DNA of 64,000 nt, from positions 1 to 64,000 of the forward strand of contig CBDFGG010000001.1 in assembly GCA_965247015.1 (NCBI GenBank). Reading direction: 5' to 3'. This stretch comes from JAIXWP01 sp965247015 (GTDB lineage Bacteria > Bacteroidota > Bacteroidia > Flavobacteriales_D > Sanyastnellaceae). Shown here one piece after another: positions 26,621 through 35,327 of this stretch; positions within the stretch are counted from its first letter, which is position 1, and every line of letters begins with the position of its first letter. Made by a program: the position numbers and the translations under genes. The notes under the pieces are model-generated. The model had not been told where the DNA came from. It saw only the letters and a list, made by a program, of their open reading frames with translations, and did not search any database.

Positions 26621-28795
26621 TTATTTTTTGTTGATGTACGTTCTAAAATATCCGCACTCATTTAATACTTTCTGATAGTATTTCGTTTGCGAATAGTTTG
26701 CTAATGATTGAAAATGTTTACCTACAATAAAGTCGGTATTCTCAGGTCTATTTTCTTTTGAAATAAAGTCTACATATTCACACTTACTCAAGAGATAATG
26801 TGCTTCTGCCTTTTGCTCGTCAGTTTGAGCATATATAAGTGCTTTCTCGTAATATGTACGAGCTTCTTCCACGTTATTCCAAGCCTCATTGAAATTCATG
26901 TAATATGAATTGTAATACCACTCATCATCCTCCCTAGGCCAATAGAAATAGTACTTTGGAGCATCCAGTTCGGAATACAAGCGTGCATTACCATGGTATG
27001 ATAAATTGTAAAATGCGTTGCCTAATTCTATTGCATGCGTAAACGTTGGCGCTTTCGATAATTCATTTTTCCTCATCTTCATGCCCTCGATAAAAGCGAG
27101 TTTTGTAAAGAATGGGCCTTTGAATTCTGCATGATCACATTCGTGGCAATCGCGAATGCGGCTGCTAAATGGATTGCCTGATATTGTAAGCGTATCCGCT
27201 CCTGATTTTTTCAAAAATGAGATGGCATTTTCAATATCATTATTGAAAGTATATCGCACAGATAAAATGTGATAAACATCGTTTAAGGAGTAAGACGCAA
27301 GATCCTTTACTAATAATGATAGCGGCTCTGTCTGTGTGTTTTCAAGAAACAAACGAAGTGCGTGTAAGTCCTCCAATTTTTGCATTTCATGAGTCGTTGG
27401 TCTGACCGCCAACCTCCTCACATCTTTTGATGCTCTGAAATACAAGTTGAGTTTTGAAATCAGTGTTTCTTGAATTCCGTAATACGAGACTCCATTTTGC
27501 CAATCACTTTGCAACTCCATCACCCACATCATTTCCTTTCTATTCTCTTCACTGAAATGATCCAAATCTTCCAATTCTAGAAGCACTTCAAATATTCGAA
27601 GATTCGTGGTGTAAAGGTTGTTTTGATTCGTGTTAGTTGCTTTCGCATTTTTCAAAAACTCCCAGCTAGTGTTATAGCTTCCTTTCAGATAGAGCATATA
27701 GCTGATCGCTGCATAAGCTTGTGACCGAGCAGCTGCGTTAGGATGATCAATGATTTTTTTGTAGACCCTAATATCTTTATCAATATCTGCTTGAGGATTA
27801 TTTTCGTCATAAAGTCCTCTAATTTCAAGTTCTTTCGAAGAAATCATCCGTCCAATAAGTACTTCAATCGTAGCGTGTTTTGGATCGATTTGTAGTATTT
27901 CTTCGATAGCGCGATGCGGATCATATTTTTTCCCAATCATCATCCAAACTTGAATGCGTGCTTCATTGGTCGGACACAAGTCCAAACATTTAAGAATATC
28001 CGAGTCATCCATGAAATGAAAGCTATAATCACTTGACTGGACATAATTCTCATTTTGAGCCATCATTTCTGCATAGATCGCATTTGACTGAGGGTAATTC
28101 TTGAGTTTATGATGACAAGCTGCTTCGTAGCCTCTGATCCTCCAATACATCAATTCATTCACTTTTCTAAGTCGATCATTGTGTTCTTTGGCAAACACAA
28201 TTCCTGCCGCAGGGTGATTTGAAAAATAATGTGTTCGGACCAGTTGAAATAGGATTCGTTGCTTGAGAAAATCTTCTGTGGCCGTATTAAACTCACTGAT
28301 CCAAACATCTTTCATGGCCAGTGCCGCAGAATCCTTATTAAATGTTTGATCACTGTAATACCAGCCATACCAATCATCATAGGCAAACTTTTCAGAACGC
28401 TTGGCAAGAGATAAGTAATCAATGAATTTGCAAAATGGCCCTTTCGTTTCAGGCTTCTCTCTCGCTTCTCTCAATGAATCAATTTGTTCTTGCGTGAAAG
28501 TGTAAAGCAATTCATCTAACTTTTCCTTTGTGATTTTATCACCTAGATAAGCAGACCAATCTTCCAAGTTGGCAGACTTGTAATCATATTCCTTGTGGTC
28601 ATCGTAAGTGATATGTGGATTATAACCTAAAGGAGAATAATAACTAGGAATGAAAGCCTTGTTCGAAACATGTGAAACATCAGACCAGTCAAGGCCATCG
28701 GCACAGGCTAGTATAATGAAAAAAGAAACAACAGAAATTGCGAATAGAGCTTTACGGTTGAGTTTTGTGAAGACGGTAGAAAAAGTCTTTTTCAT
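26621..28795 (-). CDS. uncharacterised large lipoprotein, helical-repeat-like
   Basis: A 724-residue protein with a basic N terminus, a hydrophobic segment and lipobox ILAC (Cys 31). The rest is Tyr/Trp/Glu-rich and looks largely helical, with TPR-like stretches (NYPQSNAIYAEMMAQ, YYEKALIYAQTDEQKAEAH) pointing to an alpha-solenoid scaffold. I recognise no catalytic motif. The sequence CHECDH near residue 560 could bind metal. Its start overlaps the end of the lipoprotein gene at 28752 by 44 bases, so the two are coupled and probably act together at the outer membrane. Function unknown. Confidence 0.72.
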   Translation of the reverse strand: MKKTFSTVFTKLNRKALFAISVVSFFIILACADGLDWSDVSHVSNKAFIPSYYSPLGYNPHITYDDHKEYDYKSANLEDWSAYLGDKITKEKLDELLYTFTQEQIDSLREAREKPETKGPFCKFIDYLSLAKRSEKFAYDDWYGWYYSDQTFNKDSAALAMKDVWISEFNTATEDFLKQRILFQLVRTHYFSNHPAAGIVFAKEHNDRLRKVNELMYWRIRGYEAACHHKLKNYPQSNAIYAEMMAQNENYVQSSDYSFHFMDDSDILKCLDLCPTNEARIQVWMMIGKKYDPHRAIEEILQIDPKHATIEVLIGRMISSKELEIRGLYDENNPQADIDKDIRVYKKIIDHPNAAARSQAYAAISYMLYLKGSYNTSWEFLKNAKATNTNQNNLYTTNLRIFEVLLELEDLDHFSEENRKEMMWVMELQSDWQNGVSYYGIQETLISKLNLYFRASKDVRRLAVRPTTHEMQKLEDLHALRLFLENTQTEPLSLLVKDLASYSLNDVYHILSVRYTFNNDIENAISFLKKSGADTLTISGNPFSSRIRDCHECDHAEFKGPFFTKLAFIEGMKMRKNELSKAPTFTHAIELGNAFYNLSYHGNARLYSELDAPKYYFYWPREDDEWYYNSYYMNFNEAWNNVEEARTYYEKALIYAQTDEQKAEAHYLLSKCEYVDFISKENRPENTDFIVGKHFQSLANYSQTKYYQKVLNECGYFRTYINKK

Positions 28796-29765
28796 AATCC
28801 GAAATATGCTTCGAATCTAACTCAAATAGAATGATGTACTCGAAATTTTTACCATAATATTCTCTAATTTCTTTAATAGCACTTTCGAGTTCGTTTTGAT
28901 CTACTCTTTCGATTCGAAGAAGATCATTTTCACGAAGGTATTGACCAGAAAAAAAACCTGAGCTTATAACTTCAAAGTGGGTTTCATCGATTCTATGGAA
29001 GCGACTTTCATCGCTCAAGGTGGCTTCGTCCCATTCAGAAATGAGGGCTTGCACTTCCCCACTTCGCGAATGAATCACCCACTTGAAAATCGGCACGGCT
29101 AGCTGCAATTTAAGAGGGTAAGTGGAAAGATCCTCTAGGTATTCTTTTCCAACCTCGTGATCAAAAATCGAATTATTCCCATCCGCTTTGATTTCACTCA
29201 TATTGTAATACATCAACACTCCTTCGTCGCAAGGCGGGACACCTGTATTGTCCCTGAATTTTATTTGGTGAAGACGAATGGTACATGAAATTTGAAGGTC
29301 CGGCTTTTCACGCTTACACACCTCTACAAATCGAAAGAATTTATCCTTCGTTTCCAAGGTCCAGTCGCAGTCGAGTTGAATTTCTCTTTGTTTGACATTT
29401 CCAAGAATCGAAATGATCTCAATCTGATCAAGGACTTTTTTGCAAAGAACTTCTATACTATCTGTTTGGCAATGTTGCCAGATATTATTTTGGATAAAAA
29501 TGGTGGGCACCACTTCGGAATATGGTTTTGATGTCCACTTGATTTGAGAAACGGGAACAATTTCATTTTTGGCTTCACTGAATACCAAATCAAAAAACCG
29601 AACATACATTCGGCTAGAGGATTGTTCCTTCAGGAATCTTTGTTCTTCTTGATCGAGCTCGAAGGTGGTTTCCCAATAGTAAGTACTCAGGTGGTCGGCT
29701 GCGGGTTTGTCAAGTTTGTGGCAACCTGCAAAAAAGAGAATGAAGAGAATGAGCGACCATTTCAT
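28752..29765 (-). CDS. uncharacterised lipoprotein, TIM-barrel-like
   Basis: A 337-residue lipoprotein with lipobox FAGC (Cys 15). The segment EIQLDCDWTLETKDKF followed by ISCTIRLHQIK and VLMYYNMSEI has the strand pattern of a glycoside-hydrolase-like TIM barrel (compare DUF3142-type proteins), but I do not see a sure catalytic acid pair. A CATCTTTG box ends 4 bases upstream of the ATG. It overlaps the next gene by 44 bases. I read it as the first partner of a two-lipoprotein unit; any sugar-related activity is speculative. Confidence 0.68.
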   Translation of the reverse strand: MKWSLILFILFFAGCHKLDKPAADHLSTYYWETTFELDQEEQRFLKEQSSSRMYVRFFDLVFSEAKNEIVPVSQIKWTSKPYSEVVPTIFIQNNIWQHCQTDSIEVLCKKVLDQIEIISILGNVKQREIQLDCDWTLETKDKFFRFVEVCKREKPDLQISCTIRLHQIKFRDNTGVPPCDEGVLMYYNMSEIKADGNNSIFDHEVGKEYLEDLSTYPLKLQLAVPIFKWVIHSRSGEVQALISEWDEATLSDESRFHRIDETHFEVISSGFFSGQYLRENDLLRIERVDQNELESAIKEIREYYGKNFEYIILFELDSKHISDYEKDFFYRLHKTQP

Positions 29766-29769
29766 TTTT

Positions 29770-29777
29770 CAAAGATG
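29770..29777 (-). promoter_or_regulatory. near-consensus -7 box CATCTTTG of the lipoprotein pair
   Basis: One mismatch to TAnnTTTG on the minus strand, exactly 4 bases before the ATG at 29765. Confidence 0.4.
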
Positions 29778-29792
29778 CGTGAAAATGAGGGC

Positions 29793-29822
29793 AAAAAAAA
29801 AGGTCGTTGAAACAACGACCTT
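29793..29822 (-). terminator. Rho-independent terminator after tRNA-Met
   Basis: Stem AAGGTCGTTG (29800-29809) with CAACGACCTT (29813-29822), loop of 3, and a 9-base T run on the minus strand. Confidence 0.9.
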
Positions 29823-29824
29823 TG

Positions 29825-29898
29825 TAGCGGGAGGGGGGCACGATCCCCCGACCTCATGATTATGAATCATGCGCTCTAACCAGCTGAGCTACCCCGCC
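29825..29898 (-). tRNA. tRNA-Met (CAT)
   Basis: A 74-base tRNA without encoded CCA. The acceptor stem GGCGGGG pairs with TCCCGCT using two G-T wobbles, the D arm is GCTC/GAGC, and anticodon CAT lies in loop TTCATAA. It looks like an elongator tRNA-Met; a lysidine-modified Ile tRNA cannot be fully excluded. The T loop reads ATCGTGC instead of TTCGAnn. Confidence 0.92.
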
Positions 29899-29916
29899 AT
29901 TTCGCCAAAGCGGGCG

Positions 29917-29924
29917 CAAATATA
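29917..29924 (-). promoter_or_regulatory. tRNA-Met -7 box TATATTTG
   Basis: An exact TAnnTTTG match on the minus strand, 18 bases before the tRNA. A TTTG at 29941-29944 (minus) lies 16 bases further upstream, slightly short of the usual spacing. Confidence 0.6.
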
Positions 29925-30112
29925 GTGTTTTTTCTTAATTCAAAAAGCGCTAACTTAAAAACCTCAGAATTTATAAACAGACTTTAATTAAACTATTGAA
30001 AAACAAGAACTTTTGATTTTAACCCTCTTTCAGTTTTTTCCCTTTTTGATATGAATAATGGCTTAAAAACATTATCCTTGCAAAACATACCTAGCTCCAA
30101 AACCCTTGTTTT
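29925..30112. other. AT-rich gap between tRNA-Met and the START-like gene
   Basis: About 190 very AT-rich bases. Apart from the -33 of the tRNA promoter, I see only a weak -7-like TATCCTTG about 40 bases before the gene at 30113. No open frame or strong hairpin is visible. Confidence 0.5.
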
Positions 30113-30493
30113 ATGGAAAAAACCAAATTAGAACTCGAATATATTATCCGTACCACCGATCATATTTTATTCAATTGTATTTCTACTCCTTCCGGTTTGG
30201 AAGAGTGGTTTGCAGATGAAGTAAATATTCGTGGTGACGTTTTCACATTTTTCTGGGAAGGTGAAGAGCGTAAGGCTGAACTAGTAACCGTAAAGAAAAA
30301 CCAATCAGTGAAATTTCATTGGATGGAAGATGGAAAGGAGAAAACATTTTTCGAAATGCGCATCAAGATTGATGACATGACCAATGAGGTAGCGTTACTA
30401 GTAACTGACTTCTGTGAAGCTGGTGAAGAAGAAGATGCTAAAATGCTTTGGGATAGCTCTGTTGACAATCTCAAACGCAACATCGGGGGATAA
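30113..30493 (+). CDS. START-like domain protein
   Basis: A 126-residue cytoplasmic protein of the START/SRPBCC (AHSA1-like) fold: ISTPSGLEEWFADEV, then FFWEGEERKAEL and a closing amphipathic helix ending in WDSSVDNLKRN. This small form is common in Bacteroidetes as a START-like domain protein. The fold usually binds a hydrophobic ligand; no ligand or function is known. It converges on trmN6 with 3 bases between stops. Confidence 0.82.
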   Translation: MEKTKLELEYIIRTTDHILFNCISTPSGLEEWFADEVNIRGDVFTFFWEGEERKAELVTVKKNQSVKFHWMEDGKEKTFFEMRIKIDDMTNEVALLVTDFCEAGEEEDAKMLWDSSVDNLKRNIGG

Positions 30494-30496
30494 TCT

Positions 30497-31222
30497 TTAC
30501 CACTTCGTGTAAAGATCTTTTGTGATCGTTTTGTAAGCCTCTGTGAATTGACCTGGGCTGAACTCAATTAAGATAGACTCCATCAACGGTTCAGATGGAG
30601 AACTTGATTTCACATATTCGACAAGCACTCTACTTGCATCTTTATGTGGTAATGTAAAAACGTGGCAGATTCTTGAAGGAAAAATACCAGATTCTTCCGC
30701 AGCAAATGTCCATCTAGAAAGTTGATTTTTCGGGAAAATAAGAGCGATTCTTCCCTCTGGGGCAAGCAGTCCTTTTGCCTTGGCCATGAATTGCTCGGCA
30801 GGTAAGCTATCATCATGACGAGCGGCATTTCTACTCGGATTGGCCGCCCTTAATGATTGACTGAAATAAGGCGGATTGCTAATAATAAGATCAAACTTTT
30901 CCTTCGAAGCAATCTTTAAAAAATCTCCTTGATGCAGCTTCAATCGATCCTTCCAAGGTGCTAAGGAGAAATTATAGCGTGCATCTTCAGCACTGCCCTC
31001 ATCTATTTCAATGGCTTCTACCAGCGCGTCTTGACTACGTTGTGCGCAAATGAGAGCGATGACTCCTGTGCCACTTCCAACATCTAGAATATGTTTTGCT
31101 CCATCCACATTTGCCCAAGCACCAAGCAATACACCATCCGTACCCACGCGCATAGCACTTCTCGATTGAAATACTTCGAACTGCTTAAAACGAAATGGTT
31201 TTTCAGGCATGCTGGGGATCAT
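30497..31222 (-). CDS. trmN6: tRNA1(Val) A37 N6-methyltransferase (TrmN6/YfiC)
   Basis: A 241-residue SAM-dependent methyltransferase. SAM motif I is LDVGSGTGVIALI (about 40-52) and the catalytic motif IV ISNPPYF is characteristic of N6-adenine methylation. The opening FRFKQFEVFQ and the later RNAARHD block match the YfiC family, which methylates A37 of tRNA1(Val). Its ATG abuts the stop of the paaY-like gene, so it is the last gene of that operon. Confidence 0.9.
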   Translation of the reverse strand: MIPSMPEKPFRFKQFEVFQSRSAMRVGTDGVLLGAWANVDGAKHILDVGSGTGVIALICAQRSQDALVEAIEIDEGSAEDARYNFSLAPWKDRLKLHQGDFLKIASKEKFDLIISNPPYFSQSLRAANPSRNAARHDDSLPAEQFMAKAKGLLAPEGRIALIFPKNQLSRWTFAAEESGIFPSRICHVFTLPHKDASRVLVEYVKSSSPSEPLMESILIEFSPGQFTEAYKTITKDLYTKW

Positions 31223-31828
31223 CTATTCATCTCCTTTTCTTTGATTCCATGTTTGATAGTTACTGTCTTGCACTTTTCGATCAGCTGGTACCTCTCTTAG
31301 AGGTTCGCATGGATGCAAGGTAGCAAAACAATCCTTAGGCAAACCTTGATAGATGCGAGTGCCCTCTTTTTTCCAAGAAAGCATTTCATCACTTACCTGC
31401 TTAACAATTTTCGCGGGGCTGCCCACTACTACACTTCGCGGAGGAATTTCCATATCCGCTGGCACAAAACAAAGCGAGCCGATGATACTGCCCTCGCCTA
31501 CCACTACCCTATCCATCACCACTGCATTCATTCCTACCATGCAATCCTTTCCGATTTCGGCACCATGAATAATCGCTCCATGGCCGATGTGGGAGTTTTC
31601 ATGCAATGTAACAGTAACGCCAGGGAACATGTGTATCGTACAATTTTCTTGCACATTGCTTCCATCTTTAATGATGATCTGCCCCCAATCACCTCTGATT
31701 GCCGCGCCAGGTCCTATGTACACATCTTTTCCAATAATCACATTACCTGTCACAGTCGCGTTTGGATGAACGAAAGCCGACTCGTGCACCACAGGAATAA
31801 ATCCATTGAATGAAAAAATATTTGCCAT
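31223..31828 (-). CDS. paaY: PaaY-like hexapeptide-repeat protein (gamma carbonic anhydrase superfamily)
   Basis: A 201-residue left-handed beta-helix protein with hexapeptide repeats (HPNATVTGNVIIGKDVYIGPGAAIRGD) and metal-binding histidines in HENSHIGHGAIIHG. A helical C-terminal cap of about 50 residues distinguishes the PaaY/CaiE type from plain gamma carbonic anhydrases. PaaY is a thioesterase that recycles CoA from dead-end intermediates of phenylacetate degradation. The call is supported by its place 2 bases after a 3-oxoadipyl-CoA-type thiolase gene. Confidence 0.83.
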   Translation of the reverse strand: MANIFSFNGFIPVVHESAFVHPNATVTGNVIIGKDVYIGPGAAIRGDWGQIIIKDGSNVQENCTIHMFPGVTVTLHENSHIGHGAIIHGAEIGKDCMVGMNAVVMDRVVVGEGSIIGSLCFVPADMEIPPRSVVVGSPAKIVKQVSDEMLSWKKEGTRIYQGLPKDCFATLHPCEPLREVPADRKVQDSNYQTWNQRKGDE

Positions 31829-31830
31829 GA

Positions 31831-33033
31831 TTAAACGCGTTCAATGACCATTGCAAATCCTTGACCTACACCAATGCACATCGTGCAAAGGGCATATTTT
31901 TTATTTGTTCTTTCCAATTCAAGAGCGGCAGTCTGCATCAATCGTGTACCGCTCATTCCGAGGGGATGACCAAGTGCAATTGCTCCACCATTGATATTTA
32001 TTCGAGGGTCGCTATCGGCAAGCCCAAGTTGTCTTGTACAAGCAAGGACCTGTGCTGCGAAGGCCTCATTTACCTCAATAATATCCATTTGATCTAATGT
32101 CAATCCCGCTCTCTTGAGTGCAAGTTTTGATGCTTCCACTGGACCGATCCCCATGATTCGAGGTTCACAACCACTTACTCCGCTGCTGAGAATTCTTGCT
32201 TGTGGTGTCAGTCCTGATTGCTTCAATCCATTTTCACTCGCAACGATAAGAGCTGCGGCTCCATCATTCAAGCCTGATGCATTCCCTGCAGTGACTGATC
32301 CGTCTTTTCTAAATGCTGCCTTGAGTTTTCCAAGACCTTCAATAGTTGAATTTGGTTTTGAAAATTCATCTAGTGAAAATTGAATTGCATCACCTTTCTT
32401 CTGAGGAATTTCAACAGGGATAATTTCTAATGCGTGTCTTCCACTCTGAACGGCCGCGGCAGCTTTATTCTGCGACCATAGTGCAAAAGCATCTTGATCA
32501 TCTCTTGAGATTTGAAACATCTCTGCAAGATTCTCCGCCGTCTCCCCCATAGCATCTGTTCCGTACATCTCTTTCATTTTCGGATGAACGAATCTCCAAC
32601 CGAAGCTAGAATCAAACATTTGAGCATCACGTCCGAAAGGCGTGGATGTTTTGCTAATGACCCAAGGACCTCTGGTCATATTCTCCACTCCCCCTGCAAT
32701 GAATATATCGCCTTCATTGGAATGCGCGGCACGCGCAGCCTGTGCAACAGCTGACATCCCAGAAGCACAGAGTCTATTGGTCGTTTCTCCTGGTACGGAT
32801 ACTGGAAATCCAGCAAGCAAAAGTGCCATACGAGCCACATTACGATTGTCCTCACCCGCTTGATTTGCACAACCTAGAATTACGTCGTTAATCAATTGAG
32901 GGTCGAGTTGAGGGTATTTTTTAAGCAAGCCAGCTAATACAACAGCTGCTAAATCATCAGTTCTGACAGGCGCTAGTGTTCCTCCGAAGTTTCCAATCGC
33001 AGTGCGCACACCGCCTACAATAAAAGCATTCAT
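31831..33033 (-). CDS. paaJ: 3-oxoadipyl-CoA / 3-oxo-5,6-dehydrosuberyl-CoA thiolase
   Basis: A 400-residue thiolase. The nucleophile cysteine is in TTNRLCASGM and the C-terminal catalytic sites are ALGHPLGMSG and CIGVGQG. The middle segment GGVENMTRGP, FGWRFVHPKM, YGTDAMGETAENLA is diagnostic for the PcaF/PaaJ branch, which performs the last cleavage in phenylacetate or beta-ketoadipate catabolism to give acetyl-CoA plus succinyl-CoA. I chose the ATG at 33033 over the TTG at 33054. It heads an operon with paaY and trmN6. The rest of a paa pathway is not in this window. Confidence 0.88.
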   Translation of the reverse strand: MNAFIVGGVRTAIGNFGGTLAPVRTDDLAAVVLAGLLKKYPQLDPQLINDVILGCANQAGEDNRNVARMALLLAGFPVSVPGETTNRLCASGMSAVAQAARAAHSNEGDIFIAGGVENMTRGPWVISKTSTPFGRDAQMFDSSFGWRFVHPKMKEMYGTDAMGETAENLAEMFQISRDDQDAFALWSQNKAAAAVQSGRHALEIIPVEIPQKKGDAIQFSLDEFSKPNSTIEGLGKLKAAFRKDGSVTAGNASGLNDGAAALIVASENGLKQSGLTPQARILSSGVSGCEPRIMGIGPVEASKLALKRAGLTLDQMDIIEVNEAFAAQVLACTRQLGLADSDPRININGGAIALGHPLGMSGTRLMQTAALELERTNKKYALCTMCIGVGQGFAMVIERV

Positions 33034-33109
33034 AAATAAGTTTCTTTGCGACAAAGATGTAAAAACTTAGCATCGATTATTGATAAATTTACACAATAAT
33101 GAACTTCCT

Positions 33110-33400
33110 ATGCTCTTAACGATTGCACATGGTGCTACTGATGATAGTTTTTACGGATTAGTACTTCTTGCAATCTTAGTATATATCGCTTTCGTAGCCA
33201 TATCCTTATTCAATACAAATGGAAAAAATCTTTCTCTTTGGATTGCCAATACCGTTTTTGCGATTTTGCTTTTACCTATAATGATCTTTATTCTGATGTT
33301 TCCTTCAGCAGTAATCATCATTCCAATTATTTATATTGCCTGCTTGGTCGTTCATATCAGGGCCATTATTAAGAGAAGAAAAAATGCAAAAACTGTTTAG
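33110..33400 (+). CDS. small membrane protein
   Basis: A 96-residue protein with two or three hydrophobic segments and a basic C-terminal tail (IKRRKNAK). The ATG at 33110 is preferred; an upstream TTG at 33080 would add ten polar residues. It overlaps the start of the dikinase lipoprotein gene by 17 bases in another frame, which suggests translational coupling and perhaps a joint role. No family is recognised. Confidence 0.6.
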   Translation: MLLTIAHGATDDSFYGLVLLAILVYIAFVAISLFNTNGKNLSLWIANTVFAILLLPIMIFILMFPSAVIIIPIIYIACLVVHIRAIIKRRKNAKTV

Positions 33401-35309
33401 TGGATTAGCACTATTTCTCATTGTACTGGCATGGTCATGTGGCTCCAATAAGCCTATGGACGCCACGAAGACGCCCAATTATTTTAGACTTCTGACTAGC
33501 GCTTCTGATTTTGATAGTCTTTCTGGAGAGCCGCTATCTGCTAAACATTCCAGAGTAAGTACGGTGAAGGTGGTTTGGAAAGTAGATGAACGCGGCATCT
33601 ATTTCATTCAATCGAAATATTACAATTACCACAGTGATTTTTGTAATGCACAGTTCAATAGTTGGGAAACATTGGAAACATTTAATGCAGCAAACTACCA
33701 CACGAATATTTTGCAGAAGTACTGTCTGGGAAACCTCAATTTCTATTCAGATCTAAATATTTATACCCTAGAGTTGACGGCATCAACAGAGTATGATGTT
33801 GATCAAATCGAGGAGTTCTTTGAACAAGTTAAGTCAAGTATGACCTTTCCATCCGAACTTCGATTGTGTATTTCGACAGACTATTTAATTGAAAAAGAAT
33901 CAGAACTTCAGATTCCAAAGATTGGTACCTCTGAGCTGTATGGCCAATTGAAATTTCAAAGCATTCGAAATGGTAAAGTTTATGGGCGTCTTGTACTACT
34001 TGATAGCTTGACATCCAACAACGATGTATTGCCCACAGATATCATCTTGGTGCATGGATCACCATTAGAAATTCCATTATGCAGGGCGGTGATTTCAGAT
34101 GCTTTTCAAACACCCTTGTCTCATATTCAAATCTTAAGTCGGTCGCGGGGTATACCTAGTTGTGCGGTCTTGAACAAAAATGAACTAGATGAATTAATCT
34201 CGTTTAGAGGCCAATACATTGAACTGATTATTTCTAATGATGATTTTTCTACGAGAAGATTGGACGATGCAGAATGGGAAAGCTATAAATCATTAGAAAA
34301 ACCGGTACCAATTCAGCTCACATTTTCCTTGAGCAAGGAATTTCTATCTGGTAAAGACTTAGATCTTAAATCAAAAAAATCAGTGGGAAACAAAGCAGCT
34401 GCATTCGGAGAGCTTGCTCAACTGGGAAGAAAAAAGAAGAGTTCTTTTTCCACTCCAGAGGATGCGTTTGCAATACCATTTTATTATTTCAATGATCACC
34501 TCACGAGATACGGAATTATAAACGATGTGATCAAGTTGAATAAAATTCAAGATCCCTATTCCGAAAGAGAAAAGGTGGACAGTCTCCTTAAATCTATTCG
34601 CAAAGCGATCAAGCAAAATGAAGTGCGAATAGAGCTACATCGTTATGTGGATGAGCGATTGAATAAATCTCCATATTCTTCCTTTCGTTTTAGAAGTAGC
34701 AGTAACGCAGAAGATATTGATGGCTTTTCAGGCGCAGGGCTCTACACGAGTAAAACGTATTTAAAAGGAGATAGTATAAAAACGATTGATCGCGCTATTA
34801 AAGCAGTTTGGGCCAGTGTGTTTAATGACCAAGCTTATTACGAGCGTTGGAGCAAAGGAATCGACCTGACCACAGTTCAAATGGGCATTTTAATACACCG
34901 AAGTTTCCCCGATGAAGCGGTCAATGGAGTGGTGATTAGTAGTAATATCTATCGTCCAAATTTTATTGGGATTACTGTAAATCTGCAAAAAGGTGATGAG
35001 GATGTGGTCTCACCGTCCAATGGCAATACCACCGAGCAAGTACTCCTTATGGATGGCGGACAATTTTTAAATGGAAAAGAAAAAGTAGGTTGCGACTATA
35101 TCAGCATGAGTAACTTGAATGATTATAAGCCCTTACTCAGTAAAGAGCAATATATGATTCTCTATTACGCCATCTCTGAAATAAAAGAGCATTTTTATTT
35201 TTCCAACTTCGGAGATCATAACAAAGGCTACAACAACTATTCTTTGGATATCGAGTTCAAGTTTGATAAGAATGGAAAACTATACATCAAACAAGTAAGG
35301 CCTGCCTAG
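33384..35309 (+). CDS. lipoprotein with phosphohistidine and PEP-synthase-type ATP-grasp domains
   Basis: A 641-residue protein. A lipoprotein-type signal ends at AWSC (Cys 19); the -3 residue is weak. An unassigned N-terminal part (about 25-210) is followed by a swivelling phosphohistidine domain with TPLSHIQILSRSRGIP (His 247), then a PPDK_N/PEP-synthase ATP-binding domain with FRSSSNAEDIDGFSGAG (about 435-452), AVWASVF, MGILIHRSFPDE and a closing LYIKQVRPA. The order, His domain before ATP domain, is that of glucan water dikinase, not of PEP synthase, and the PEP/pyruvate TIM barrel is missing. The start at 33384 gives a proper signal; the frame extends to 33336. An envelope location would be odd for an ATP-dependent dikinase. 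Confidence 0.78.
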   Translation: MQKLFSGLALFLIVLAWSCGSNKPMDATKTPNYFRLLTSASDFDSLSGEPLSAKHSRVSTVKVVWKVDERGIYFIQSKYYNYHSDFCNAQFNSWETLETFNAANYHTNILQKYCLGNLNFYSDLNIYTLELTASTEYDVDQIEEFFEQVKSSMTFPSELRLCISTDYLIEKESELQIPKIGTSELYGQLKFQSIRNGKVYGRLVLLDSLTSNNDVLPTDIILVHGSPLEIPLCRAVISDAFQTPLSHIQILSRSRGIPSCAVLNKNELDELISFRGQYIELIISNDDFSTRRLDDAEWESYKSLEKPVPIQLTFSLSKEFLSGKDLDLKSKKSVGNKAAAFGELAQLGRKKKSSFSTPEDAFAIPFYYFNDHLTRYGIINDVIKLNKIQDPYSEREKVDSLLKSIRKAIKQNEVRIELHRYVDERLNKSPYSSFRFRSSSNAEDIDGFSGAGLYTSKTYLKGDSIKTIDRAIKAVWASVFNDQAYYERWSKGIDLTTVQMGILIHRSFPDEAVNGVVISSNIYRPNFIGITVNLQKGDEDVVSPSNGNTTEQVLLMDGGQFLNGKEKVGCDYISMSNLNDYKPLLSKEQYMILYYAISEIKEHFYFSNFGDHNKGYNNYSLDIEFKFDKNGKLYIKQVRPA

Positions 35310-35315
35310 TTCAAT

Positions 35316-35323
35316 TATATTTG
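35316..35323 (+). promoter_or_regulatory. surE -7 box TATATTTG
   Basis: An exact TAnnTTTG match, 4 bases before the surE ATG, implying a leaderless mRNA that starts a new unit after the dikinase gene. Confidence 0.6.
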
Positions 35324-35327
35324 CTGC

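Noticed and set aside
32114..32383. Open frames opposite the thiolase genes
   Set aside because: They are shadow frames of strongly coding minus-strand genes and have no recognisable domain.
33336..33383. Longer start for the dikinase lipoprotein
   Set aside because: It would place 16 polar residues before the lipoprotein signal and increase the overlap with the preceding gene.
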